A stretch of 64,000 bases of DNA from DASQZK01 sp963771005 (GCA_963771005.1 CAVYRO010000002.1:248001-312000); one strand, 5' to 3'; shown: positions 52,605 through 62,152, numbered from the stretch's first letter. The notes: a model not told the origin generated them from the letters alone. Numbers and translations are program-made.

Positions 52605-53984
52605 TCAGAACCGGATTAGTTTTTCGATCTTGTTTTTTCTGAGCCAGCTCCGGATGATCTGGCGGATCTCACGGTTATCGGCTGCAACCGAAATGCAGGC
52701 TTTTAGATCTTCGACCTGAAGATAGGAAGAGGAGGTGTCAAGGAAGCCGAATCCCTTGTAATGACCGTTCTCGATGAGAACAATCGTTCTTTCATCGGGA
52801 GTGCGGCCCCTGTCGATCATGATCAGGTTATCATCCTCGAGTTCGAGCGAATCGAGCATTTTTTTTGCCCTTGCATTGTAAACCGATTTTGCTTCGGCGC
52901 CTGCACAGGCTCCGTTACATTGTCGGATGCTGTAATGAAAGCAGGCGCCATCAGTCTGGTACATCCCCGATAACTTCTGGCAAAGCCAATGTTTCTGAAT
53001 CTGCAGGGCAAGCCAGTCCTTTCCTTCCTTTGAGCTGTTGAAGGTGATATGGGGAAGCCGGTTTTCGGATGAAGTCTTGATGATCCTGAAATTGAGGTAA
53101 CCACTTTCATCATTGTGGCTGTACAAGCCCCATGCGGTAAGGGTTCGCCGCTGTGCACGGTTGTACCGGGGTTTGAACTTCTTGATCTCTTCGGATTCCT
53201 TGAGCAGGGCCACCAGTTCACTGCCGGTGAGTTCATAGGAGATCCCGGCAATGCGGCCGCTCATCTCTGTGGCCTTCTTACTGCTACGGTTTCCCAGGTG
53301 ACCGAGGACCCGGGAATGGATATTCCTGCTTTTCCCGACGTAGATCAAATTGCCTTCCGAGTCGTGAAAATAGTACACTCCCGTAGCAGCGGGCAAATCG
53401 GTGATATCTCCGGGTTTGAGAAAACCATTGAGGTTTTTCAGCCTTCCTTCCGGTTTGATCATCAGCGGTAACTCATTGCCGTTGAGTCTGTTCTTCTCAC
53501 GGAGGATATCAAAAAGTTTAACGGTGGCGTAGGCATCGCCGCAGGCCCGGTGCCGCCCGTTAATGGTAATGGAAAGTTGCTCACAAAGCTTGCCGAGACT
53601 GTAGGATCTGTACCCGGGGATGAGTTTCCTGCTCAGCTTCAGGGTGCATAGTGTTTTTCGCTGAAAATCATACCCCAGCTGGCGGAATTCTTCCCGGATG
53701 AAACCATAATCGAACTGGACATTGTGGCCGACGACAATGCAGTTTTCAGTAATTTCAACGATCTGCCGGGCCACCTCGAAAAACTTCGGCGCTTCGGCTA
53801 CCATTTCATTTGTGATGCCGGTCAGGCTGGTGATGAAATACGGGATGTTCTTTTCGGGGTTGATCAGCGACGAAAACTCATCAATGATCTCCACCCCGTT
53901 ATGAATATAGATGGCTATTTCAGTGATCTTTTCATATTTCGGACTTCCTCCGGTAGTTTCAATATCCAGGACAGCGAAATTCAT
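52605..53984 (-). CDS. DnaQ-like exonuclease fused to a GIY-YIG nuclease domain
   Basis: 459 residues. Residues 1-165 are a DEDDh 3'-5' exonuclease of the Pol III epsilon type (D7 and E9 in LDIETTGG, then GHNVQFDYGFIREEF and HRACGDAYATV). Residues 195-285 are a UvrC/Cho-like GIY-YIG domain (ATGVYYFHDSEGNLIYVGKS, RNIHSRVLGHL and the Glu in SGSELVAL-like ELTGSELVALLKESEEIKKF). The C-terminal 170 residues contain a Cys cluster (GACFHYSIRQCNGACAG) like UvrC and Cho. A DNA repair or proofreading role is likely. It lies upstream of the tRNA gene on the same strand. Confidence 0.92.
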   Translation of the reverse strand: MNFAVLDIETTGGSPKYEKITEIAIYIHNGVEIIDEFSSLINPEKNIPYFITSLTGITNEMVAEAPKFFEVARQIVEITENCIVVGHNVQFDYGFIREEFRQLGYDFQRKTLCTLKLSRKLIPGYRSYSLGKLCEQLSITINGRHRACGDAYATVKLFDILREKNRLNGNELPLMIKPEGRLKNLNGFLKPGDITDLPAATGVYYFHDSEGNLIYVGKSRNIHSRVLGHLGNRSSKKATEMSGRIAGISYELTGSELVALLKESEEIKKFKPRYNRAQRRTLTAWGLYSHNDESGYLNFRIIKTSSENRLPHITFNSSKEGKDWLALQIQKHWLCQKLSGMYQTDGACFHYSIRQCNGACAGAEAKSVYNARAKKMLDSLELEDDNLIMIDRGRTPDERTIVLIENGHYKGFGFLDTSSSYLQVEDLKACISVAADNREIRQIIRSWLRKNKIEKLIRF

Positions 53985-54025
53985 CCTTCGAACTTTTCAC
54001 AAAAATCATAAAAAAATGAGGAAGG

Positions 54026-54277
54026 TTATTCCGTCCCCGGCTTCTTTTCTTCATTTTCTTTTTCGTCCGGATTTTTAGCCGTCGTTTTTTTCTTCGTTAC
54101 GGCCTTCTCTTCCTGCTTTGCTCCCTGCACACCGGGAATTTCGGACTTTGTTTCTTCGGGGCTATCTGCGGTTATAACTATTCTTCCAGGTTTTTTGGCT
54201 TTGTGTCTTGGCCGGCGTTTTCCGAAAGAACCGGCAAAAAATTTACCCCTCCTGGTTTTAATGTCTCCTTTTCCCAT
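54026..54277 (-). CDS. 30S ribosomal protein Thx with a long charged C-terminal tail
   Basis: 83 residues. The first 30 (MGKGDIKTRRGKFFAGSFGK then RRPRHKAKK) are the conserved Thx peptide that packs into the head of the 30S subunit. The remaining 50 are low-complexity and rich in Lys and Glu (KQEEKAVTKKKTTAKNPDEK then ENEEKKPGTE), longer than the usual Thx of 26-50 residues. The gene lies 41 bp downstream of a DNA repair gene stop on no shared operon that I can show. Confidence 0.87.
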   Translation of the reverse strand: MGKGDIKTRRGKFFAGSFGKRRPRHKAKKPGRIVITADSPEETKSEIPGVQGAKQEEKAVTKKKTTAKNPDEKENEEKKPGTE

Positions 54278-54441
54278 AATCCATCTGGTTTAAAATTTAA
54301 ACATTCTATAAAATTAGGAAATATATTAAGGAATAAACTCCTTTAAGGGATTATTTGCCCGTAAAATATATTCTATTCAATTCAGGAAAGCCGATGAAGG
54401 GCGGTGTGACGGATAAGGCTCATGAGAGCGGCATAATCTAT

Positions 54442-54903
54442 CTATTTTCCGAATTTGAGGAAATCACGGTACTCTTCGTAAAAAGATTCGATCCTCATCA
54501 TGTTTTTATAAAAAAAAGGAAATACGCTTTCCCAGGTTTCCCTGTCATAAATATTCACTCCCGGCAATTCCAGGCTGACACGGCTTACGGATTTCCCATT
54601 CCCGAGCTGATGCTCCAGTTCCCATTTCATTTCACTTCCCAATGCCTCGTAAAGAATGGTTTTCAATTGTTCCAGCTTACCGAAAAGATCAAGCCTCCGG
54701 TCATCATTCCGGGTTTCCACTTCAATACCCACGCTGGCGCAATTTTCAAGGAATTCAAACTTCAGTTTCAATTGCCGGATGCCGGTATTGTTCATGATCC
54801 ATTTGGCAGGTTTTCCCTTTTGGCGGCGGCGTATGGCAGAATAGGAACGGAATCGTGTCCAGAATTCTTCGCGAATGGCTTTTTTTTCATCTGATGTATA
54901 CAT
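54442..54903 (-). CDS. DUF4268 domain protein
   Basis: 153 residues, almost all one DUF4268 domain. Conserved parts are REEFWTRFRSYSAIRR, WIMNNTGIRQLKLKFEFLEN, ASVGIEVETRNDDRRLDLF and WESVFPFFYKNMMRIESFYE. The fold is predicted mixed alpha-beta with no known activity; in other genomes the domain is often attached to nuclease-like domains. Here it stands alone, 23 bp after the stop of arfB on the same strand, so it is probably in the same transcript. Confidence 0.85.
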   Translation of the reverse strand: MYTSDEKKAIREEFWTRFRSYSAIRRRQKGKPAKWIMNNTGIRQLKLKFEFLENCASVGIEVETRNDDRRLDLFGKLEQLKTILYEALGSEMKWELEHQLGNGKSVSRVSLELPGVNIYDRETWESVFPFFYKNMMRIESFYEEYRDFLKFGK

Positions 54904-54926
54904 CGCCCGGAGAAATTAGATCAGGA

Positions 54927-55346
54927 TTATTGAGATGCTATGTTTCTTCTCCGGGCTTTCTTTTCTGCCACTTCCTTCTTTTCGGATATTCTTTTTTCTT
55001 TTGAAGCCTTTGTCGGATGGGTTGGTTTGCGTTCTTTAGCCGGAGTGAGCGCCCTGATGATCAGGCTGTAGAACCGTTCTTCCGCTTTTTCCCTGTTTTT
55101 AAACTGGGTTCTTTCCGACTGGGAGACCACGATAAGCTCCCCCTCCTTATTTATGCGGTTCTGAAGTTTTGTTTTCAGGATCTGTTTTTCACTTTCAGTC
55201 AGATTCTGCGAATCATCAACATTAAACCGGAGTTCAACCCTTGTATTGACTTTATTGACATTCTGTCCCCCGGCACCGCTGCTCCTTGATGCCTGGAAAC
55301 TTAGCTCTGCTGAAAGATCCGGTATGCCGGGTCCGGTTGGTTTCAT
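54927..55346 (-). CDS. arfB: Alternative ribosome-rescue factor / peptidyl-tRNA hydrolase ArfB
   Basis: 139 residues. The release-factor-like GGQ motif is at residues 26-28 (SSGAGGQNVNKVNTRVELRF), and the basic C-terminal tail (KPTHPTKASKEKRISEKKEV then AEKKARRRN) is the part that enters the empty mRNA channel of stalled 70S ribosomes. It hydrolyses peptidyl-tRNA on ribosomes stuck without a stop codon. The spacing to DUF4268 is 23 bp. Confidence 0.94.
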   Translation of the reverse strand: MKPTGPGIPDLSAELSFQASRSSGAGGQNVNKVNTRVELRFNVDDSQNLTESEKQILKTKLQNRINKEGELIVVSQSERTQFKNREKAEERFYSLIIRALTPAKERKPTHPTKASKEKRISEKKEVAEKKARRRNIASQ

Positions 55347-55426
55347 TGAAGGTATATTGATCCTGGTTTAGAAGAATGGATGCAAAAATAGCATTTCTAA
55401 GTATAAAATCCCGGTATCATGTAACA

Positions 55427-57817
55427 TCAGGCCAGGTATTTTTTGATTACATGGTTTAGTGTCCGGAGATTTACGGGTTTGGTGAGGTAGTCATCGAAAT
55501 TTTCCAGGTTATTCTTCATTGTAACTTCGGCTCGATCCATAGTAAAAGCCGTCTGTGCAATCACGGGAATATCCGGGTTGATCTCCTTTATCCTGATGGT
55601 GGCTTCATACCCGTCCATTACAGGCATGCGGAGGTCCATCAGGATGAGATCCAGGAGGGGATCTTCTTCTACCATGGTCACGGCTTCCGAACCATTTTTT
55701 GCCCAGAGAGTGGTTATACCGTGAGATCCGAATACCTCTTCAATGTAGAAATAATTCGAATCCACGTCTTCGGCCACCAGAACCCGCTTTGGAGGTTTAC
55801 CATTGGTTTCTGCATGCAGAACAACTTTTTCGTTTTCCACAACAAATCCCTTGGATTCAATTTGTGCCGGCAGCGTAAAATAGAAAGTCGAACCCTTTCC
55901 GGGCACTGATTCGAAAATGATATTTCCACCCAAAAGCTCTGTAAATTTTTTGGCCAGGTTCAATCCGATCCCGGTGCCTCTGTATAAAACATCCCGGCTT
56001 GTTTCATTCTTAAAAAAGCGGTCGAACACCTTGTCACCGAGTTCGGGGCTTATTCCTATCCCGGAATCTTTTACATAATAGCAGATCCCGGAGGAATTAA
56101 TGCCACAGGTTCCCATCTCGATAAATCCGTTCTCCGTAAATTTCCATGCATTATCGATGAGCTCGGTGAAGATTTTCTGAATTTTTTCGAGATCTGCAAG
56201 GATGACGAGGTTATCATCCGTTTGGAGCTTTAAATTGAATTCAATGAGATGGTCCCTGCGAAGCGGATGGAATTGGAGGTTTTCGATGTAAAGTTCACGT
56301 ATCTTATCGTTAACATTGAATACCTGTGGCCTGATCTTTACCGCATCGGATTCCAGCCTCGATGCTTCGATTATATTTTCAACAAGCCGCAGAAGATCCT
56401 GGGATCCTTTATTGATCTGCTCCGTGAAAAAGTTTCGGGTTGCCAGGTCGTGGCTTTCATCAGTGAGGAGCTGGGAAAAGCCCAGAATGGCATTTAGCGG
56501 TGTCCGGATCTCATGCGACATGTTGGCCAGGAAGGCGGATTTCAGTTTATCCGATTCTTCCGAACGGTTTTTGGCCTCTATGAAATCCTTTTCGATCTTC
56601 TTTTTCTCAGTGATATCCCTTGCAATAGTTGAAATCGCAATGATTTCCTTTTTTTTATTGTAGATAGGGGAGACCGTCAATGAGATGTTTATAATACGGC
56701 CATTCTTAGTCTTACGCCTTGTTTCAAAATGATCGAGGATTTCCCCGGCCATGATCCTGCTAATGATCTCTTTTTCTTCACCTTCAAGGTCGTGGGGTAC
56801 AAGAATCGAAATATTTCTCCCAATGATTTCGCCGCTGTCATAACCATAGATCTTTTCAGCGCCGTTGTTCCATGTAAGTATTCTACCCTGGGGATCCTTG
56901 CTGATAACGGCATCTTCGGAATAGGTGACGATGGCTGCCATATGTGCCATCTTTTTTTCGGCCATCCGTGATTCGCTAATGTCACGGCCGATTCCCTGGA
57001 CGGATTTGATATTCCCTCCGGGATCGACGTCGGCTTTATCTGACCAGGAAACCCACCGCATACCCCTTGTGGTCATCAATCTTTCTTCATGTTCGAGGGT
57101 ATAAGGTTGATGTTTTAGTTGTTCCATTTTTTCAATGAACATGGGCCTGTCGGACTCCAGGATCAGCCTGAAACAGGAGCTTCCCGTGAGTTCCTCCTCG
57201 GAAAGTCCTGTAAAAACTACAAAGGAAGGGCTGACATAGGTATATCTTCCGTCACTATCAATCTGAACGATCATATCAGATTGATTTTCAAGTATGTGAC
57301 GAAATTTTTCTTCACTCTTCCTGAGCTCACTGTTCAGCCTTTCCTTGTTCAGACCCAGGGCTATCGAGTAGGAGATTATCCTGATGTGATCCAGGATCTC
57401 CCTGTCGAGCGGCGTATTATCCTGAAGGCTGATATTCATTACTCCAAACAGGGTCCTGTCGGCTATGAGTGGAATGACATAATAGGCCTTAATACCTTCG
57501 AATCTAGGATCATCGTGGATCGGAGGAAGGTCTTTCAACCCGGTTGAAATATCCACGAACTGGGGAATCCATTTCTTCAACTCGGCTGGATTTCCGAAAA
57601 GTTCTGTTGCTACTTCGTCACCGGCTTTAAAACCGGGATTCAGGATGCCCCTTATACCCCGGATGATTGCCTTATCTCCTGAAAATTGGACAATGCTCAA
57701 CCTGGGACAATGAAATATTCCGTTCAAGTGACGGAAGGCAAGATCGATGATTTCTTCTTCGGTGCATGCCCGTAGTATTGACTGGTTCAATTCCTGAAGC
57801 GCCTGGTGGTGTATCAT
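55427..57817 (-). CDS. Hybrid sensor histidine kinase (GAF-PAS-PAS-HisKA-HATPase-REC)
   Basis: 796 residues, with no membrane segment, so cytoplasmic. The order is a GAF domain (about 1-155), two PAS domains with PAC regions (about 165-285 and 290-410), HisKA with phospho-acceptor H435 (FLANMSHEIRTPLNAILGFS), HATPase (N box IDNAWKFTENGF, G box YRGTGIGLNLAKKFTELLGG) and a C-terminal receiver with D728 (LILMDLRMPVMDGYEA) and Lys in YLTKPVNL. The phosphate can be passed to an Hpt protein or kept in the chain; no Hpt or downstream regulator is adjacent. It may pair with the regulators elsewhere in the window (inference). Confidence 0.94.
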   Translation of the reverse strand: MIHHQALQELNQSILRACTEEEIIDLAFRHLNGIFHCPRLSIVQFSGDKAIIRGIRGILNPGFKAGDEVATELFGNPAELKKWIPQFVDISTGLKDLPPIHDDPRFEGIKAYYVIPLIADRTLFGVMNISLQDNTPLDREILDHIRIISYSIALGLNKERLNSELRKSEEKFRHILENQSDMIVQIDSDGRYTYVSPSFVVFTGLSEEELTGSSCFRLILESDRPMFIEKMEQLKHQPYTLEHEERLMTTRGMRWVSWSDKADVDPGGNIKSVQGIGRDISESRMAEKKMAHMAAIVTYSEDAVISKDPQGRILTWNNGAEKIYGYDSGEIIGRNISILVPHDLEGEEKEIISRIMAGEILDHFETRRKTKNGRIINISLTVSPIYNKKKEIIAISTIARDITEKKKIEKDFIEAKNRSEESDKLKSAFLANMSHEIRTPLNAILGFSQLLTDESHDLATRNFFTEQINKGSQDLLRLVENIIEASRLESDAVKIRPQVFNVNDKIRELYIENLQFHPLRRDHLIEFNLKLQTDDNLVILADLEKIQKIFTELIDNAWKFTENGFIEMGTCGINSSGICYYVKDSGIGISPELGDKVFDRFFKNETSRDVLYRGTGIGLNLAKKFTELLGGNIIFESVPGKGSTFYFTLPAQIESKGFVVENEKVVLHAETNGKPPKRVLVAEDVDSNYFYIEEVFGSHGITTLWAKNGSEAVTMVEEDPLLDLILMDLRMPVMDGYEATIRIKEINPDIPVIAQTAFTMDRAEVTMKNNLENFDDYLTKPVNLRTLNHVIKKYLA

Positions 57818-58138
57818 AATAATCCGGTTAATTAAAATATTGTAATTTCCGGGGACTCGCGTTTCATTCTGAGTATAAACAACGGAAACAGGATAGGGTT
57901 TGACGGTAAATTAAATGAATTAATGCAAATTCAAGGAGAAACACGGATGACATGGGGTTAGACGAATTGCCGGGAACTGAAATATTTTAATGATATGAAA
58001 TGCCAGGGCTGTCTCAAAAGCCATTTACACGATATATGTGCTATGCATTTATAAATTCCTTTCGGCTTTGATCAGGGAACCTTAAAAGTGATAATTTTCA
58101 AGGAGACTTTTGAGCTGCCATTCGCAATTCCGCGGCTC
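57818..58138. other. Gene-free spacer with a possible IS end
   Basis: 321 bp between the sensor kinase start and the hemerythrin gene stop, both on the minus strand. I see no gene. At 58005-58020 AGGGCTGTCTCAAAAG resembles the terminal inverted repeat of IS1182-type insertion sequences, but there is no transposase and no matching partner repeat close by. It may be a decayed remnant. Confidence 0.4.
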
Positions 58139-58894
58139 TCAGGGTGTAAACATTCCCAAATCATTGATCCCCAACTTGATCTCTATCTGAGCCACTTTAT
58201 CCACTGTATTCATAAATCCGTCCTGTCCGAACATGTCATGTTCCTTCTTTTCGAAGTCTTCACCCATGGCATCAAATTCGGAACGGGAGATGATCTCACG
58301 GAGTTTGGGGAAGAGAACGGTATCTTCCCTTGCTTCATGAGGTCTGTACATTCTAATGAATTCGGTCATCAAACCCGCGAGTTTTACTTTTTTATCCTGA
58401 GTTTTGATCATTCCCATATTACCGTACCCTATGATCTGTTCGGTCACATTCCGCCCGGCAGTATGCTGTTTCCGCAGGGTATCCACGAGGCTGGTCAATA
58501 CGCCGGCTTTTTCAAAGCGCGGAAACAGGTGGTCTTCCTCGAGTTTCTCGTGGTAATCCTCGATAAAATTCCTGATAATCCCGGCAGAATCCACGAGAAC
58601 GGCCGGATCAAATTCATCCTGAGAATTCAGCTTGCTGATCAGGTTTTCATATATCAGCAGCACCCGATTGAGGAGACCATGTTCACGCATCAGGTCTTCC
58701 GGGGGGCTTACGCCCTTTTCATTTTCACCTTGTTCTTCACCTTCCTTATTTTCCGCCTTATCCTTTTGTTTACCGGCAGTATTACATCCCGGGATGATCA
58801 AGGGGACAGTACCTGCTACCAGAATAAATGCAGTCTTCCTGAGAAAATCCCTTCGCCTGACATTTCCTTTGTCTGTATTCTCGTTCATGATCAT
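58139..58894 (-). CDS. Hemerythrin-domain lipoprotein with twin-arginine signal
   Basis: 251 residues. The signal has a Tat motif RRRDFLRK at 13-20 and a lipobox Cys C37 (IIPGC), so a folded lipoprotein anchored outside the cytoplasm. A charged low-complexity linker follows. The four-helix hemerythrin domain (about 65-250) has candidate di-iron ligands H72, H115, E119, H122, H144, H186 and E190. Such domains bind O2, NO or reactive oxygen species and can act as iron sensors. The start could also be the third residue (MNENTDKG). It lies downstream of doxX on the same strand, with 43 bp between. Confidence 0.85.
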   Translation of the reverse strand: MIMNENTDKGNVRRRDFLRKTAFILVAGTVPLIIPGCNTAGKQKDKAENKEGEEQGENEKGVSPPEDLMREHGLLNRVLLIYENLISKLNSQDEFDPAVLVDSAGIIRNFIEDYHEKLEEDHLFPRFEKAGVLTSLVDTLRKQHTAGRNVTEQIIGYGNMGMIKTQDKKVKLAGLMTEFIRMYRPHEAREDTVLFPKLREIISRSEFDAMGEDFEKKEHDMFGQDGFMNTVDKVAQIEIKLGINDLGMFTP

Positions 58895-58937
58895 TTGTTT
58901 TTTAATTTACGTTTGTATGGCTCTCCTTTCATACATT

Positions 58938-59456
58938 TCATGGAATAGCGCCGGGGGAGCCGGGATCGACAGGTTTATCTGGTATTTTATTTTTTAAATG
59001 CAGCGTGAGATAGCGATCTACAGACAATGCTCCGCCACCCGTAATGATAAGAAAAAGACTTCCCAGCCACATGGCGAAATCGGTCCGGATCTCATGCGCC
59101 ATAGGCCAGAATCCATAATGATTCAGTTCCCTGAGATGGAAAGGGCCATAGGCATGGCCCAGCAGTATGGGGATCTTGGTGACGACGATGGCCACCGAGA
59201 TATTGAAAAGCATGAAAAAGGCGGCAGGCCGTGTCATCAGACCGGCAAGGATAAGGATACCGCAGAGGATCTCGAATGTACCGGAAAGGCCGGCATAAAT
59301 TCCGGGATCCGGAAATCCGATATTAGTAAATCGCCCGGTGCCAAGTGCGTCCGGGAAGATAAATTTTTGAAGACCTTCGGAGAGGAAGACAGCGCCCACC
59401 ATGAGCCGGATCAATATTACCGAAGCGGCGCCCGGCGTGGAAATAATCTTCTTCAT
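58938..59456 (-). CDS. DoxX family membrane protein
   Basis: 172 residues with four membrane segments: IRLMVGAVFLSEGLQKFIFP, GLSGTFEILCGILILAGLMT, FFMLFNISVAIVVTKIPILL and FAMWLGSLFLIITGGGAL. These match DoxX/SURF4-like proteins, which are often linked to quinone or redox chemistry; the exact role is unknown. It has a pro-rich soluble tail. It is the first gene of a pair with the hemerythrin lipoprotein, and divergent from the phosphoketolase gene. Confidence 0.87.
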   Translation of the reverse strand: MKKIISTPGAASVILIRLMVGAVFLSEGLQKFIFPDALGTGRFTNIGFPDPGIYAGLSGTFEILCGILILAGLMTRPAAFFMLFNISVAIVVTKIPILLGHAYGPFHLRELNHYGFWPMAHEIRTDFAMWLGSLFLIITGGGALSVDRYLTLHLKNKIPDKPVDPGSPGAIP

Positions 59457-59673
59457 TTTGGATGAATATTAAGTACCGAAGAAAATAAGCATAGCTGACT
59501 GGTAAAACATACAGGTAACACTACGAATCTTAAAATTGTTGGGAATTCCTTACATCCAAATTCAGGCATATTTCAAACAAACCATCTGTGCTGTATGTAT
59601 ATCCATTGAAAAAACCGGTAATGGCGGACGATATGCCACCGATGCATGGAAATCAATCTAAAAATCAGGAAAC

Positions 59674-62058
59674 ATGGCAAATACTTTAGCACCTGAACTG
59701 TTAAAAAAAATAAACGCATACTGGCATGCAGCCAATTATCTGTCGGTGGGACAGATCTACCTTTATGACAATCCTCTTTTGAAAAGGCCGCTGCGAAAGG
59801 AGCATATTAAGCCCAGGCTCCTGGGCCACTGGGGCACGACTCCGGGCCTGAATTTTCTGTATGTTCATCTGAACCGGATCATCCGTGAAAAGGATGTCAA
59901 TATGATCTTTATCACAGGACCCGGTCACGGAGGGCCCGCCCTGGTTGCGAATACTTACCTTGAGGGTACATATTCCGAATTATATCCGGAGATCACCCAG
60001 GATGAGAAAGGTTTGAAGAAGCTTTTTACCCAGTTTTCCTTTCCGGGCGGTATCCCCAGTCATGCTGCACCGGAGACCCCAGGTTCCATCCATGAGGGCG
60101 GGGAACTGGGATACTCCCTGGCACATGCATACGGTGCGGCTTTCGATAATCCGGACCTGGTTGTTGCCTGTGTGATCGGAGACGGGGAAGCTGAGACAGG
60201 CCCCCTGGCCACGAGCTGGCATTCCAATAAATTCCTGAACCCGGTTTACGACGGGGCCGTCCTCCCGATCCTTCATCTTAATGGGTATAAGATAGCCGGT
60301 CCGACAGTGCTGGCCCGGATCCCCCGGGAAGAACTCGATCAATTATTCAGCGGATACGGTTACCATACTTATAGGGTTGAAGGCGAAGATCCTGAGGATA
60401 TGCACCGGAAGATGGCTGAGACCCTTGATCTTGTAATGGAAGAGATCCGGGATATCCAGGAAAAAGCCCGCTCACATGGTTTCCGGGAAAGACCCCGTTG
60501 GCCGCTGATCCTTTTCAAGTCTCCGAAAGGGTGGACAGGGCCGGTAAAGGTGGATGGAAAACAGGTGGAGGGAACCTGGCGTTCGCACCAGGTACCGTTG
60601 GCCTCCTTATATGAAAATGAAGACCACATCCGGATACTGGAGAACTGGATGAAGAGTTACCAGCCTGAAGAACTTTTCGATGAAAAGGGCACTCTGGTGC
60701 CTGAATTGAAGGCCCTTGCACCTCAGGGCGCACGAAGGATGGGGGCTAATCCACATGCCAATGGCGGCATTCTCCTGAAAAACCTGAAAATGCCCGATTT
60801 CCGGGAACATGCTGTCGAAATTCCTGAACCGGGCGGAAATAAAGCGGAAGCAACTCGTATCGCGAGTGCCTTTCTTCGTGATGTTATTGAACTGAACCGT
60901 GAGGAAAAGAATTTCAGGGTTGTGGGACCTGATGAAACCGAATCAAACCGGCTTTCCCATCTTTTTGATGTCACAGACCGGGTATCCACGGCAGAGATTC
61001 TGGAAAGTGATGAAAATATCTCTCACGAAGGAAGGGTGATGGAAGTTCTCAGTGAACACCTCTGTGAGGGCTGGCTTGAAGGATACCTGCTGACCGGCCG
61101 GCATGGTCTGTTCTCCTGCTATGAGGCATTTATCCATATCATTGACTCCATGTTCAACCAACATGCCAAATGGCTGAAAGTGTCACAGAACATTCCCTGG
61201 CGCCGCCCGATAGCATCCCTGAATTACCTTCTCACTTCTCATGTATGGAGGCAGGACCATAACGGGTTCTCCCACCAGGACCCGGGATTTCTCGATCATG
61301 TAGTGAACAAGAATGCCAGCATCATCCGGGTCTATCTGCCGCCTGATGCCAACTGCCTGCTTTCGGTGATGGATCACTGCCTCCGGAGCCGTGATTATAT
61401 CAATGTCATTGTTGCAGGTAAACAGCCGGAGTTACAATGGCTCGATATGAATTCGGCGATCAGGCATTGCACGGCAGGATTGGGCATTTGGGAATGGGCA
61501 AGCAATGACAGGGGGGAGGAACCCGATGTTGTGATGGCTTGTGCCGGTGATGTACCTACCGTGGAGACACTCGCGGCCGTAGAAATCCTTTGGGATAGCT
61601 TCCCGGAACTGAAGATCAGGACAGTCAATGTGGTCGACCTTATGACGCTTCAGCCTCAAAGTGAACATCCACATGGGTTAAGCGACAAGGATTTCGATGC
61701 GATATTCACAGACAATAAACCCGTTATTTTTGCCTTTCACGGATACCCCAAACTCGTCCATAGACTTACATACCGGCGCGCTAACCACAAGAACCTCCAT
61801 GTGAGAGGATATAAAGAGGAAGGCACCACCACAACCCCTTTCGATATGGTGGTAAAAAATGACCTGGACCGGTTCCATCTTGTCGGCGATGTGATTGACA
61901 GGCTGCCCCAACTCGGTTCTAAAGCGGCCTATGTTAAACAGTTCCTGAGAGACAGGCTGTTCGATCATAGAAATTACGTTGGCACGTACGGGCAGGATAT
62001 GCCGGAGATCAGGGACTGGAAATGGAAGCCTCAAAAGGGCAATATGGAACGTGGCTGA
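59674..62058 (+). CDS. Phosphoketolase (D-xylulose-5-phosphate / fructose-6-phosphate type)
   Basis: A TPP-dependent enzyme of 794 residues that splits xylulose-5-phosphate (or fructose-6-phosphate) with phosphate to acetyl phosphate and a triose or tetrose phosphate. The family signature EGGELGYSLAHAYGA and the TPP motif GDGEAETGPLATSWHSNKFL lie in residues 145-190. Other features are LLGHWGTTPGLNFLYVHLNR, GPGHGGPALVANTYLEG and the C-terminal HGYPKLVHRLTYRR. The start MANTLAPELLKKINAYWHAA is the family's usual N-terminus. It acts with acetate kinase (32465) to give ATP without oxidation, so the two distant genes may serve one pathway. Confidence 0.96.
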   Translation: MANTLAPELLKKINAYWHAANYLSVGQIYLYDNPLLKRPLRKEHIKPRLLGHWGTTPGLNFLYVHLNRIIREKDVNMIFITGPGHGGPALVANTYLEGTYSELYPEITQDEKGLKKLFTQFSFPGGIPSHAAPETPGSIHEGGELGYSLAHAYGAAFDNPDLVVACVIGDGEAETGPLATSWHSNKFLNPVYDGAVLPILHLNGYKIAGPTVLARIPREELDQLFSGYGYHTYRVEGEDPEDMHRKMAETLDLVMEEIRDIQEKARSHGFRERPRWPLILFKSPKGWTGPVKVDGKQVEGTWRSHQVPLASLYENEDHIRILENWMKSYQPEELFDEKGTLVPELKALAPQGARRMGANPHANGGILLKNLKMPDFREHAVEIPEPGGNKAEATRIASAFLRDVIELNREEKNFRVVGPDETESNRLSHLFDVTDRVSTAEILESDENISHEGRVMEVLSEHLCEGWLEGYLLTGRHGLFSCYEAFIHIIDSMFNQHAKWLKVSQNIPWRRPIASLNYLLTSHVWRQDHNGFSHQDPGFLDHVVNKNASIIRVYLPPDANCLLSVMDHCLRSRDYINVIVAGKQPELQWLDMNSAIRHCTAGLGIWEWASNDRGEEPDVVMACAGDVPTVETLAAVEILWDSFPELKIRTVNVVDLMTLQPQSEHPHGLSDKDFDAIFTDNKPVIFAFHGYPKLVHRLTYRRANHKNLHVRGYKEEGTTTTPFDMVVKNDLDRFHLVGDVIDRLPQLGSKAAYVKQFLRDRLFDHRNYVGTYGQDMPEIRDWKWKPQKGNMERG

Positions 62059-62152
62059 AGTGGATGTAATTTGGTGAAGTGGAAGAGGAACGCGGATCCA
62101 GAAGAATTTGGTGATTTGTTGAATTGGAGATTTGTTGATTTGGTGAAGTGGA

